Source: Liopterus haemorrhoidalis
Taxonomy: Eukaryota > Arthropoda > Insecta > Coleoptera > Dytiscidae
Direction of reading: 5' to 3'
Length of the DNA: 64,000 nucleotides
Assembly: GCA_963971575.1 (NCBI GenBank)
Contig: OZ020611.1
Span: 24,597,279-24,661,278 of the forward strand
Under the pieces are notes generated by a model that was given only the letters and a program-made list of their open reading frames with translations, was not told the origin of the DNA and ran no database searches. The position numbers were made by a program, and so were the translations under genes. How positions within the stretch are numbered: position 1 is the first letter of the stretch; every line of letters starts with the position of its first letter. This document shows positions 24,629 through 38,399 of this stretch, in pieces.

Positions 24629-25214
24629 GGATCTTATACAAAACTAACAAACTAAAATAAAACTAATAACAATCTAATTCTTATCTATCTAATAAGGTAT
24701 TTTTAATTGTAGAATAATTTTTTGTAAAAATGTCATCGATCAATAACTTAATTATAGATAGCACACAACTTTTTTTTGTATATTTTTGGATTTTAAATAA
24801 ATTTATATTTGGACAGTTTAGTGTAGAAATATTAATATAATACGTCAACATTTTTTTCGACATGATTGTTAATAATTAAGAAACTTTTTTTTTAATATAT
24901 AGGTTTGTGGGTTTAAAATAACTTTTATATTTATATAGTTTTGAGTAAAAATGTTCAATTTTTTTCCATATAATTGTTTATAGTTTACAACCTTTATCAA
25001 AAAATAGGGGAAAGTAGCCAAATTTGGACCACTTAAGAATTTTTTAATATATAGGGATGTACAAGTATTTTTATAAAAAAGGAAGTAGTGGAAAAAAAGT
25101 TATTGTTTAGACCTTCAAAATAATATAATTTATTTTAAAAAAATAATTATATTGAACAGTGAAAAATCAATACATAAAAATCGTGTAATCGGTCCAATTA
25201 AAGAAACTGGTTTC

Positions 25215-25418
25215 TTAGGATGGACCAGAGGTTTTCAAAGATGGACCATCAATATACTTAAACACAATTGAAGCAAAAGGACTTTTGATTTTTATACTGA
25301 CTCCAGCACACTGTGTATGGACCCAAGTGTGACATTTTATGCACTGTATCATCTCATCTTCCTTCATTTCCTCACATATAATACAAAACCATGTAGTCTT
25401 AGTTTTTATTCTTTGTCT

Positions 25419-25427
<9 letters not shown>
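25215..25427 (-). pseudogene. Duplicated 3' end of the pogo-like gene (PHD finger piece)
   Basis: The minus strand reads QRIKTKTTWFCIICEEMKE...IQCIKCHTWVHTQCAG to the stop, identical to the end of the gene at 27712-28386. The duplication breakpoint at about 25418 removes everything upstream and joins it to core-repeat sequence. It therefore has no natural start and should not be expressed as a protein. Confidence 0.85.
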
Positions 25428-27915
<2,488 letters not shown>

Positions 27916-29679
27916 TTTTGGTCTAATATTTGGTAATTTTACTTTGTTAGTCTTTTTCTTTTTGACTTTTTCTAATTCCTTTTTATGAGGACTACTTGTT
28001 ATTACAATTGCTTTTTGGGCTATTCCTCCAGTTCGAGGAGACGATGGACCTTGCTGTGGATTTCGTTTTGGTGGAGGTGATATATCGTAAAGAATATGCT
28101 TACACTTTTTAATCTTTTTCTCCCGAGTTACATAATCAACAGCAGAATCACTATTATTACTTTTACCGTCACTTAAAGACATAGATGGTGGTGTATTAGG
28201 CCTACTTGTAGTATTTACTGCGATTTCAACAGGGTTAGCAAAACACTGTAAAATATCGGATGCTGCAAATTGGTGGTCCTGAAAGATATGTCTATTTACA
28301 GGCCAAATACCAGAGGCACGGAAAGCACTTTCTGCTATAGCTACAGTGGCTGCTCGGCCGTATGCTTCATTTAGCAATTTAGACATCTAAATTGGACCGG
28401 TCCAATTCAGGCGACTGCTTGTGGTCCAATTTGAGCTACTTTTATAAATATTTTAAAATGTTTCACCTAACCTTACATTTGAACTAGATTAATAAAACTA
28501 ATATAGTAAATTGAAGCCAGACAAGTTTACTTTCTGCAGATATAAAAATATATTTTGTTACTTACTTTGAAACAGTCTAAAGACTATTGGCCTTATTGAT
28601 AAAATATTTAATTGATGGTATGTAAATACTAATAACACTTCACTAACTGCAACCATGAGGTGCGCTGTTATAAAAATGATTGCATCAGACAAGTTTACGT
28701 CCATCCCCTTCTAAATTACTGTTTTGCTGCGTAAATACCTTATACAGGTCAAGTTACGATAGTGGTCCAACCTAGGCGATGGTCCAAATTCGGCTACTCT
28801 CCCCTACTATAATTGAGGATAATGGAATTCCACTCGATAAACGTGATCTTCACGGAAATTAAATTAATTTTTGCCGCGTATTGAGAACCGTGCCAGATTC
28901 AATATGATGGTAAAAATAGACTACCAAGTACAATAAATATAAGCTGTTTTCACAAAAGAACAAATAGCTACAAACAGTTTTGTAGAACTATATCCTATTA
29001 TATAGATCAAAAGTCACTGCCTATATTTTGAACCGGTCAAGTTGACGGCAAAAATAGAATACTAATAACTATTTTTCATAATAGAACAAAATAACAACGT
29101 AAATTATGTAAATGTATTTGTTTCATACGAAATATATATCACATGCAAGAAACATATTTGTAGAATAAAGTTTTAGCTACAATTTGCGGCTTCGTAAGCA
29201 AATATGCGTCGATTAGCTTACAATATGGCATCTATAATGCAATTTGTTCATTTACATTTTTTTTTTTTTTTAATTTAAAATAACCTTAGAAATTATCCTT
29301 TAAATTAGATAGATTAAAATTCGCTGCAAATTTTGGTGTACAGAATTTTCCTAATTTTACTTCAAATTGTCAGTTCTATATAAGAAATTTTTAAAAACTA
29401 AACTCTTATATCTTCCCTCAAATCAGCGAACCATGCCTTCATGTTCCACAAAAGTCACAGACAGACCTTTTTGGCATGGATTTTAAGTCATATTCTTGAT
29501 ATTTATAGATAATCGACGTCCATTTATAAATGTATACAAATAGGTTTGTTGTACATAATCAATTTATTCTTGTCCGTGAACATTTCTTAAGAATAAATCC
29601 CATCTCATGCAACCGTCTCGAAACTGTTGCTTTAAAACATTGCGTATAACATCTGAATAAATATTTATACTCTTTCAAA

Positions 29680-29964
29680 CTACGGAGTGGCCGATCTCGT
29701 TAAATCGTACAGTTCTGACTGGTTAAAACAGAATTGTGAGGTGGTTGGTTTGATTCCCCGTTGGTGATATAATTCGGGCAAGAATAATATGTTTACATTA
29801 CTCTTTTTACCATTTTCACAATCATTCACCCCTCATCCAGGTGTAGGAGCTCGCCCCCTGGCATCGGCGATTAGCCTCGTTGCAGAAATAGGCCGATGTA
29901 AAATAAATATATAAATAAATAAAATTCTTTTTCTTTAAAATAAATAAAATAATAATAATAATTA
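29680..29964 (+). mobile_element. tRNA-derived SINE (family S1), copy 1
   Basis: The tRNA-like head begins GGAGTGGCCGATCTCGTTAA (A-box region of the Leu/Ser type) and has GGTTTGATTCCCC as B box. It is followed by a body with CACCCCTCATCCAGGTGTAGG and GCATCGGCGATTAGCCTCG, and an AT-rich tail of AAATAAAT and ATA repeats. A 13-bp target duplication ATACTCTTTCAAA flanks it exactly (29667-29679 and 29965-29977). It is about 85% identical by eye to the copy at 38133-38387. Confidence 0.92.
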
Positions 29965-30469
29965 ATACTCTTTCAAAGTTGTAAATTACTTTTGGATACA
30001 CACTGTATTCACCTGAGAAAAATTCTGTTTTAAACCATAGATATAATTTTCATGTGAATGTTAGAAGTATTTTATCAGTAGTATTAGATGTACTTAGGAC
30101 CTGAACTAAATTTACTATCTCTTCATATGCATAGTTTTTAAAAGTAAAATTCTACATTTCTTAAATTCATTTTTATCATTGATTTCTAGAAAAGAAAATT
30201 ACAACGCCAACAATAATGATTAAAATAATGATACGAAATTAATAAATCTATCCCATTAAAAATTTACTTCTAAAAAGGTTCACTTAAATAGTAAAGCTTT
30301 TTACTTCGATTTGTAGACACATTCCAAGGCAGTTACTTGTTTGGGCATTTGTCCACAATCATATTTACAATTTTAAAGAATCGACATATAATATTTAACA
30401 CATTAAAACCGGTGTCGCCGGATTTTTTAATGACATTTATAGTTAGTAATACAATATTAGTAATACAAA

Positions 30470-30630
30470 ATTAGACAAAAAACAAGACCAAATAACTATT
30501 ACCAGACTTAGAATCGGACATTGCCGACTAACACACGGACATATTTTCCAAAAAGAGGACAGAGCACAATGTTTCCCGACACCATTGACAATAAAACACA
30601 TTATTACAGACTGTGTAAAATACACTACCG
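30470..30630 (+). pseudogene. LINE pol C-terminal scrap
   Basis: The plus frame reads KQDQITITRLRIGHCRLTHG, then HIFQKEDRAQCFPTPLTIKH, then IITDCVKYTTEH. This is the segment after RNase H in Jockey/I-type pol proteins (x-I-x-I-T-R-L-R-I-G-H-x-R-L-T-H-G-x...P-L-T-x-K-H-I-x-x-x-C). Only about 50 residues survive. Downstream (30640-30780) comes a C-rich, Ser/Thr/Pro-biased low-complexity tract (SIASTPSTSSTAS in one frame), then AAG repeats. Confidence 0.8.
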
Positions 30631-30829
30631 AACACAGCAGCTCTCACAGTATCTACACCCTCCATAGCCAGTACACCGTCTACATCCTCCACAGCCTCTG
30701 TAGTGTACCTGGCCACCACGTCTATAACTTCGAAAGCATCTACTGCTTGTACACCCTCCGCCTCCACAGGCCTGTTCTTTAAGAAGAAGAAGAAGAAAAA
30801 CGTAAACAAGTCAACATTAAGTGACATAA

Positions 30830-33060
30830 GTAAATAAATATTCTGAAAATATTAATATATTTTCTACACTGGTGAAAAAAATAAAGACAACTCGAGATCA
30901 TTATTTGGAGTTGCAAAATAAAAGATTTTTGCTTGAAGTGGTCAAATACAAGTATGAAAACAAAGATTTTCATTTTGATGTTTAATTTAAAGATGTGTTT
31001 TGTTTAGGGCTGGTATTTTCATGCTCAGATACATGATTTTATTTAAATTTTAAGAAAACCAAGACCAGACCTTTTAATTATTGTAGTGTTTTATTAAAAT
31101 ATTTTAGTTTAAAAGATTTTATGTTTAATAATATATTTGTTTGATTTCTATTTTCATTAGTGATTTTTTTTACCTAATGAATAATAATTTTTCTTTATAG
31201 TAACTAGTTCTTTCTTTTTTTAAGTAATATATTATATATATACCTTGCATAGTCTTCTTGTAGCAGTTAATAAATAAATAAGGGAATATCATTGTCCATA
31301 TTAATGATAAATCTGTCAATAAACGATGAAGAACTTAGAAAATGTCAACTGCACACTTGTTACTATAAGTCTTATGGCGAGATTTTTGTCACCATAACTT
31401 TACAGTCATTTCTTTTAGAAATGTAAGGTTTACAGTCCGCCTTCGTACATACAGAATAGCGCTTTTGCTATAGCGCTGTATTCTTATAGAGTTATGGCGA
31501 TACAGAGCTAATATTACGTTACAGAATAGACCCATAAATCTGTAATATACCATCATGTTTTACAAAATATCTATTATATACACAAAATTGTACAAATTAA
31601 CCTTATATATATGTAATGCTAATGGCCTAGAAGCCGAAGCATCTTTTATAAAAAAAAAAAGTTACCAAAGTAACTAGATATTTTATGTCTTATTATGTTA
31701 ATATAGCTTACAATTGAGGTATTAATACGCAAAGTGTGTGTGTATCGTGAATGTATGCTCGGCGCAAAGAAATAGCTTGAATATTCTGCACTCATTGGCT
31801 CAATTTGAATCTATTACAACATTTTTAATCTAGGTCAATTATTTCTGCCGAAAACTTTTGAGTTTTGCTTTTTTGATTCACATTTAAAGCTAACGCACGT
31901 AAAAAATCTGATAGTAAAAAAGTCGCTACTTTTCGGAATATTTTGTGTGTGCACCGTTACGTGGCTATTTAGTCAAAAAGTCGGTACGGGTAGTGGAATT
32001 TCGCTACGTCTAGCAACACTGCTTACCACTTAAAATAAATGTTTTTCAAATATTTCTTTAAAAGTTATTTTATACGCTTACTATTTATCAGTTACTAAAA
32101 CACCTAATTTTATTTAACTTGAGCTTTATATTACGTGTTTTTTATCGACAAACTTGAACTGGAGAAACTCGAGCTGTTTATGTATTACAAGGTAGAATAT
32201 GCTTGTTGCATTTATTATTTATGTAAATTGATGTGGTTACTTGTTTTATTATTTATATTTTATCTGGTATTCATGTTTTACTACCTGTCTTATTTTGTTT
32301 ATTACTATAAAATAAAATACCCTTATGGTTTCATTACATGAAAATAGTAATAGTAATAGTGTTACAATAATATTTTGATGTAAACATGATAATAAATAAT
32401 TCATATTTTCGAAATATTGTACAAGTACTAAAATTACTGCAATTATTAGTACGAGTATTAGACCAAACAAATAAACACCTGAGTGAGAAATTAGCTATTT
32501 ATGCAATAAATAGCGAAACTGGAGTGTTTTAGGTCTCACTTAATCTGTTTAAGTTACTGGAATTGAAAATCTAGTTCCGCTTAAACCAAAGAAATAAGCT
32601 ATAGATATTAGTAAATATTCGAATGTAATTGCATTCTTAAAAAGACAATCTATAGGATACAGACTTAAAAAATCTAAATTATTTTTTCATAGCCTATAAA
32701 TATTTATAACTTATAAGAAGTGTATTTAAATTATTGTCTATAGTGATTTTCTGTTTTTACATAGGTCACTTTAAGTTACTAGTGTCTAAAAGTGACACAT
32801 TTCAAAACAAAAAAATTTAAGTGTTAGTATTTCAAAATGGTTGTAGAAAAAATTAATTCCATTAAGTGCCAAAGTGCACATTAATTTTTTCGATTAAAAG
32901 CTTCAACGTCCAATGTGGTATATTAGGAAATAAAAATTCATTCAGCCGTTTAGACAATTCGTTTTAGTAAAAGCGCAAAACGTCTAGCCAAGGATTTCTT
33001 GATTTCTTCATGTGCTACAATAGTAATACAGCTGACACTATACATAAAGAAAATATATGT
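30830..33060. other. Unassigned AT-rich sequence
   Basis: No gene recognised. A solitary copy of one end of the TA-MITE family (TCTAGTTCCGCTTAAACCAAAG) is at about 32568-32592, and a palindromic patch (AATAGCGC...GCGCTGTATT) is at about 31455-31482. Confidence 0.5.
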
Positions 33061-33066
33061 TCACAG

Positions 33067-33143
33067 TGGTCGTTCGAGCCCGATCTGAACCAATGACATA
33101 TGCACTGTAGAAGTCGCTGGTTCAGATCCGGCTCGAAGGACCA
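33067..33143 (+). repeat. tRNA-Tyr-derived inverted repeat with CCA
   Basis: The arms of 26 bp (33067-33092 and 33118-33143) pair with about two mismatches around a 25-bp loop. The right arm with adjacent loop bases reads CACTGTAGA, then GTCGCTGGTTCAGATCC, then GGCTCGAAGGA, then CCA. This matches the 3' half of eukaryotic tRNA-Tyr(GTA): anticodon loop, T arm and acceptor strand, followed by the non-encoded CCA. A segment of the anticodon stem/variable loop is missing. The left arm is its complement and starts with TGG, like a retroviral-type primer-binding site. This is not a functional tRNA gene, since the 5' half is absent. Confidence 0.75.
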
Positions 33144-33379
33144 CCTAGTTTTATACTATTAAATGAACATCATAGATTCTTCAGTTGTAGGGGAGTTGAT
33201 CCAAAAGCTTTGATTCAGTAGTTGAGAATAGAAATAATGCAAAATATTTTGTTTTTCATGTGATATGGCGGTGGAATCATTAATATATTAACGATAGAAG
33301 AAAATTTTACAAGCATGAAATTATATAAATTACTTAGGTACATAAAAGTTAAATGTAAAAAATTTATGTGAATTGTGAA

Positions 33380-34370
33380 TTTTCACACATTTCAGGATTT
33401 TGCAGGTATCTAGCAAGTTACAAGAAATTGTGTGTACATATTAAATATAATAAAATATGATAACTTTTGAAAAATATAATCCACGTGTTTCCATCTGGAG
33501 ACTATCAAGGGTACTTAATTACAAGATGCGCGCACATCAAAACAACTGCCCTGTTCTTTAACTAGTCAATTAAATGATGATAACACTGAGTTGCAGGAAA
33601 ATCCAGAACTTTCGAAATAATTATCAGATCCAAAATTTGTGTAGTACTATTCCGTTTCACATTAATGTGCAATAGCTAGGTTTTTCTTAAAGATTTATTT
33701 ACTAACCAAAGTGTGGGACAAAAGTGTGTTAGCTCTTTTTTGGCAATAATTGTGTTAAGATAAAGAAATTCTAAAAAACTACATCTTAAAAGCTTTATTT
33801 TGCACATACCACATAATATTTTTTATATACTACCATAAGTGTAAGTAATATATAGAGAATACATAAGAGTAAGTAATATATGTATTAATTACTCTATGAT
33901 ACTACATAATAAATTTAAAATATATATTTTTTTTTTCAACAACACTAAAAAAACGACATTTTAAGAATAACTAATCTGATCAAAAATTCCTGTTGAATTA
34001 TTCCTATTCCCATCAATGTAGATTATTGAGATTTTTCACATTTTTAGACCAACCCGTATAAGAAATAGGGGAACAAAATTCAACTTATAGGCGGACTTAA
34101 TTAAATTTTTGGTAAAAATTCCATTAAAAAAATTATCAAAAACGTAAATTTGTTAGTTTATCCTCGCATTGACAGGTGTCATTTGAACTACACAAGATAT
34201 TTAAATTTTTTTTTTTTTTTCGTGCATTCTTATATATAGGTATTTATTTATATATTTTTTCTCTCAACAGCTTTCTTATATGTGCGTCAAAGAGTTGCCA
34301 TTACAAGCATGCTAAATTTCAAGTTTCTAGGTCCAGTCATTTGGCCAAAATTTCTACCAATTAATGGATA
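33380..34370 (+). mobile_element. Core-repeat family element, copy C
   Basis: It starts with GTGAATTTTCACACATTTCAGGATTTTGCAGGTAT-type sequence (33380-33415; compare 50690-50735). It has the internal landmarks CTGATCAAAAATTCC (33979) and CTTATATGTGCGTCAAAGAGTT (34274) and ends after TTTGGCCAAAATTTCTACC. The GACA run and the terminal CATACCTACAAAACCC block are missing, so this copy is truncated at the right. No coding capacity. Confidence 0.65.
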
Positions 34371-35465
34371 TTTATGCATAAAGTTTGTTAAAAATAAACA
34401 TTTGACAGTTTATGGTCTCGTTTAATAGCATAGTTGTCACTCACACATTACACGCTCACTCACTCGAAGTACATGAAATCGTATAATAATTGTTTACTTT
34501 ACCACCGATTTGGCGTTACTTTACGGACTATTACTCTTACTTTATTGTCGATTAGAGAGTGAGAGGAAAAAAAAAGATAATCCAGTTTATATTTATCCGT
34601 AATAAAATTATACAGTTGAAGTTAGTTATCCATGTAGTTGTTAAATAATGCAGCTAACGGTAAGACAAGTACGCTGGCTGCATATTCTCAAACAGGAAAT
34701 TAAAGTTAATAATTTGAAAATGACTTTAATGCCTTCAAAGGATTCATCTTTATGTTTGTAAAGTGTCTTGTTCACACGGAGCCTCTCAAACACTTAAACA
34801 CATCGCGTTCTCTTAATCCTCTGACTCACTCGCTCAGTCTCAGCATCAGCCGCTCCTTTGACAAACTTCTCCTTTCTGCTTCTTGTTCTTGTCTCAACAT
34901 TCAGATTCACGCCCTCCAATGCCATATAGCAACCATTAAAACCGACAGATTACGCTAAATAAATTCTAACTTATGCAAAATTACGATACACAATACAGGT
35001 AGGTCTCGTTTTACGCCGGTGTTACGTTCCGGCGTAAATAAAATCGGCGCAAAAAGAGTCCAAAATGTGAAATTCCAGAGAAGGATTGACTTCAAATCTA
35101 CATTTCATTGAAGTATTTTTGTCAACGATTTTAAATATATTTGCAAGTGTTTTGTATGAATACCACGAATTTCAAAACTTTGTTTTCAGGGACGGACCCA
35201 TATAAATTTTATTAAAATGAATTAGATACAAAAGAAGCAAATAAATATTTATTCTTTTGTGCTATATAAATACAATACAACGATATGATTTAACAACAAA
35301 CTTACAACTAACAAAACAAACAACAAAAAATTAATAATAATTTAACATAAAGAAAAATATGATATAGAAAAAAAAATAGGATAATTATATTAAAAAAATA
35401 TATTTTACAAAATTATTTTTCTGTGAATTTTCCCTTTTTTTTTTTTTTTCTCGGAGGTGCTCTGC

Positions 35466-35759
35466 TTACGTTTCCAAATCTGCAACACTCCTCTTTACAT
35501 GCATACTGCGTTCACTATCATTATCGAGCTCACAAAGTTTTTCAGTAAGGATGTCTGTGTTTGTCAAAATTCGTTCTAAAGCATTCTTCATGATGGTTGT
35601 AACAGTCGATGGAGGTAAATTGAGGTCCCTACAAACTTTTGGACGTGTTTCTCCATCTAGCATTCTTTTAATCACCTCCATTTTCTCTTGGTTTGTAATG
35701 GATCTTCGTTTTTTCTTAGCATTTAATTTAGATGGTTTATTTTCCTTGTTAGAAGACAT
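35466..35759 (-). pseudogene. Tigger/CENP-B-like transposase N-terminal fragment
   Basis: There are 97 codons on the minus strand from an ATG at 35759. Residues 16-65 (KKKRRSITNQEKMEVIKRML, then DGETRPKVCRDLNLPPSTVT) form the pipsqueak/CENP-B N-type helix-turn-helix that binds the element ends. The frame stops at KRSVADLET, before the second CENP-B DNA-binding domain and the DDE domain, which are absent up to the element end. The start is credible because the basic N-terminus and ATG match the family. A domesticated host protein is unlikely because it sits inside Tigger-type ends. Confidence 0.85.
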
Positions 35760-35988
35760 GGTATGTGAAAAACTAATCTAATTTAAAAAAAATTTAATCA
35801 CCTATAAATTAAAAAATACATTACACTATACATAATATATACATATTACTTACAAACAACAAATTAAATTTACCTTAAGGAAAATTAAATTTGGCAGACG
35901 TAAAAATTTACATAATTTATTCTATATAATAACTGCAATAAACTCAATGTGCTGAATGCAACCCTGTACTGGCAAAATATTACTAATA

Positions 35989-36586
35989 CCCTTTTCACAC
36001 TAGATCTTTAAGACGAGTGAACTTTAAGTTCACTGATGTTTAAGATCGGTATGCTTTCACACTTGATGTATAAATCTCTGATGCTGTCATCAGCTACAGT
36101 AATTTTGTCCTTAAGTTACCGTCATGAAATTACCAGTTTTGAACTGTCTACGCAGACGCACATTTTGAATTATTATAAACAAATATAGATATTTCATTTC
36201 ATTCTACAATAAAGACACTACAATAAAGAATATATTACACCTGTATTAACATGTAAGTCGATACATTTTATCTCAATTATTGTAGTTCTGTATTTTATTA
36301 AACACATTATTAAAATAAATAATTTTATTATAACAATAAGTATAAACTTCTTATAATGTTGTTATAATACAGTATTCTTGTTTATGATAATATAAAATGT
36401 TGACAGCACAAATTCAAGGAGTATTTTTTTATAATAGAAATTAAGTTGGCAATGCGGGCGAAGTTTAAGACGCAGATCTCTGTCTTAAACATCGGTCGTG
36501 TTTAGACGAGGACGTACGGTTTCACATTAGCTTTTAAAGATCCATTCACTTTAACATCCGATCTTAAAGATCTAGTGTGAAAAGGG
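35989..36586. mobile_element. Nested MITE with CCCTTTTCACACTAGATC ends
   Basis: Inverted ends of about 25 bp (CCCTTTTCACACTAGATCTT at each terminus) have TA immediately outside (35987-35988 and 36587-36588). Subterminal blocks with TTAAGATCGG and AGTGAAC/AAGTGAA also recur in inverted order. There is no coding capacity. It lies wholly inside the Tigger-type element at 34996-36749 and is therefore the younger insertion. Confidence 0.85.
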
Positions 36587-37068
36587 TATAAGCAATGATG
36601 TACTTTATTAACTGCGCGTGCGTAAAACCTCAGAACATCCCCGCTTCGACCATAGATTCGGCGGCGACGTCGACACACTACTCTGGCGTTCAAGCGGCGT
36701 TATTTCGAGACCGGCGTAAATAAAACCAGCACAAAATGAGTCCTACCTGTACTTAATAATCCCAAATACATAATTATCCCAGCTGGTTGCATTTTGTCAC
36801 TTACGCTATTACAAATACTCCATCTTGCTCTGTTAACAGGTAAAATGCTAAGAGGTATATATGGAGCCCGCCTTTGTCTAGCCACTAGTTTTATGATGCA
36901 GGGTCGTGTCTATTAATTTTGGCTTCTCAAGCAGATCACACTCTCTCCATTATATCATAGGAGCAAGGTCATATTTACCATTAGGTGCGTGACAAGATAG
37001 CGGGGCCCTTCTTGTAAGAGGGTCCCGTGTGTGACTACATTCAAAATATTTGTTTAAATCACATATAT

Positions 37069-38062
37069 AGGGTGCTTAGGGTCTTAATTCTTTTTTATTG
37101 GGTGATACTACAGGTCAAAAGAAGGCGAGAAACCTTAAAATACCTTAGTAAAAGTTTTATAAGAAAAGAGATATTATTTTTAATTTTTTTGGTGTTTTTC
37201 CGCCATAACGCCATTTATCCAATCAAAAAAATGCATTTAGATAAAATATTTATCTTCTTATTCTTAACAATATTTGTAATATAAGTTTTGGCTGTTTAGT
37301 CAATAATAAGGGAGTTATATAAATTTTAAATTTTTAACCCAAAAAATCAAAATTTTAAATTTCTTTTAGCAGCAAATTTTATAAAACAAATATTGTTAAG
37401 AATAAGAAGACAAATCTTTAATCCAATTGCATTTTTTTTTCATTGGATAAATATTTGGAGAGTTACGGCGGAAAAACTCCAAAAATTAAAAATTTTAATT
37501 ACTCTCTTATTATTGACTTAACAGCAAATATTTATAAAACAAAGATTGTTAAGAATAAGAAGACAAATCTTTAACCCAATTGCATTTTTTTCATTGGATA
37601 AATATTTGGAGAGTTATAGCGGAAAATCTCCAAAAAATAAAAATTTAAATTACTCCCTTATTATTGACTTAACAGCAAAAACTTGAATTACAAATATTGT
37701 TAAAAATAAGAAGGAAAATCTTTTATTTCCATGCATTTTTTTGATTGGATAAATATTTAGAGCGAAATGGCGGAAAAACTCCAAAAATTAAAAATTTAAA
37801 TTACTCCCTTATTATTGACTTAACAGCAAAAACTTATATTACAAATATTGTTAAGAATAAGAAGACACATTTTTTATTAAAATGCATTTTTTTGATATGA
37901 TAATTATTTGAAGAGTTAAGGCGGGAAAACTCTAAATATTAAAAACTCAAAAAATTAATATCTCTTTTATTATAAAACTTTTACAAAGGTGTTTTAAGGT
38001 TTTTCGCCTCCTTTTGATCTGTAGTATCACCCAGTAAAATAAGAAGACCGTGAACACCAGTT
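37069..38062. mobile_element. Inverted-end element built of ~151-bp tandem repeats
   Basis: The left end (GGGTCTTAATTC, TGGGTGATACTACAGGTC, AAAGAAGGCGAGAAACCTT, GTAAAAGTTTTATAA) recurs in inverted order at the right (38062 inward: GGTCTTCTTATT, TGGGTGATACTACAGATC, AAAAGGAGGCGAAAAACCTT, GTAAAAGTTTTATAA). Between them are about four direct units of roughly 151 bp (landmark GGCGGAAAAACTCCAAAAA at about 37468, 37619, 37771 and 37921). One further unit in the opposite orientation lies at about 37170-37330. No protein. Superfamily not determined. Confidence 0.75.
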
Positions 38063-38132
38063 AAAAAATATTTTTAACTAAACTGTGTTTTTAACTAAAC
38101 AAAAAACTCTAATTTTTACACAAAAAATATTT

Positions 38133-38387
38133 TTTATTTTTTTTTTTTTTAAATTTTATTTATTTTACATCAGCCTATTTCTGCAACGAGGCTAATCGCC
38201 GATGCCAGGGGGCAAGCTCCTACACCTGGATAAGGGGTGAATGATTGTGAAAATGGGAGCAATGTAAACATATTATTCTCACCCGAATAATATCACCAAC
38301 GGGGAATTGAACTAGCAATCTTACAATACAGACCGTTGTAACCAGTCAAAACTGCGTAATTTAACGAGCTCGGCCACTCCGTTGGCT
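38133..38387 (-). mobile_element. tRNA-derived SINE (family S1), copy 2
   Basis: Read on the minus strand it begins CCAACGGAGTGGCCGAGCTC, with GTTCAATTCCCCGTTGG as B box and 3' acceptor strand. CCAACGG and CCGTTGG would form a 7-bp acceptor stem, so the head still folds like a Leu/Ser-type tRNA end. The body and tail match 29680-29964. The target duplication is AAAAAATATTT (38122-38132 and 38388-38398). Confidence 0.9.
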
Positions 38388-38399
38388 AAAAAATATTTA

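Larger units (their letters stand above)
34996..36749 (-). mobile_element. Tigger/pogo-type DNA transposon, 1.75 kb, deleted
   Basis: The inverted ends CAGGTAGGTCTCGTTTTACG (left) and CAGGTAGGACTCATTTTGTG (right, read inward) have TA on each side (34994-34995 and 36750-36751). GCCGG-CGTAAATAAAA follows at both ends. CAGG-type ends with TA duplication are typical of Tigger elements. Inside are a minus-strand N-terminal transposase fragment and a nested 598-bp MITE (35989-36586). Confidence 0.88.

Noticed and set aside
33093..33143. Functional tRNA-Tyr gene
   Set aside because: Only the 3' half is present, the anticodon stem/variable region is shortened, CCA is included and the 5' half is an inverted copy rather than a D arm.
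35466..35759. Domesticated CENP-B-like host gene
   Set aside because: The frame is short, lacks later domains and lies inside TA-flanked Tigger-type inverted ends, so a transposon remnant is the simpler explanation.
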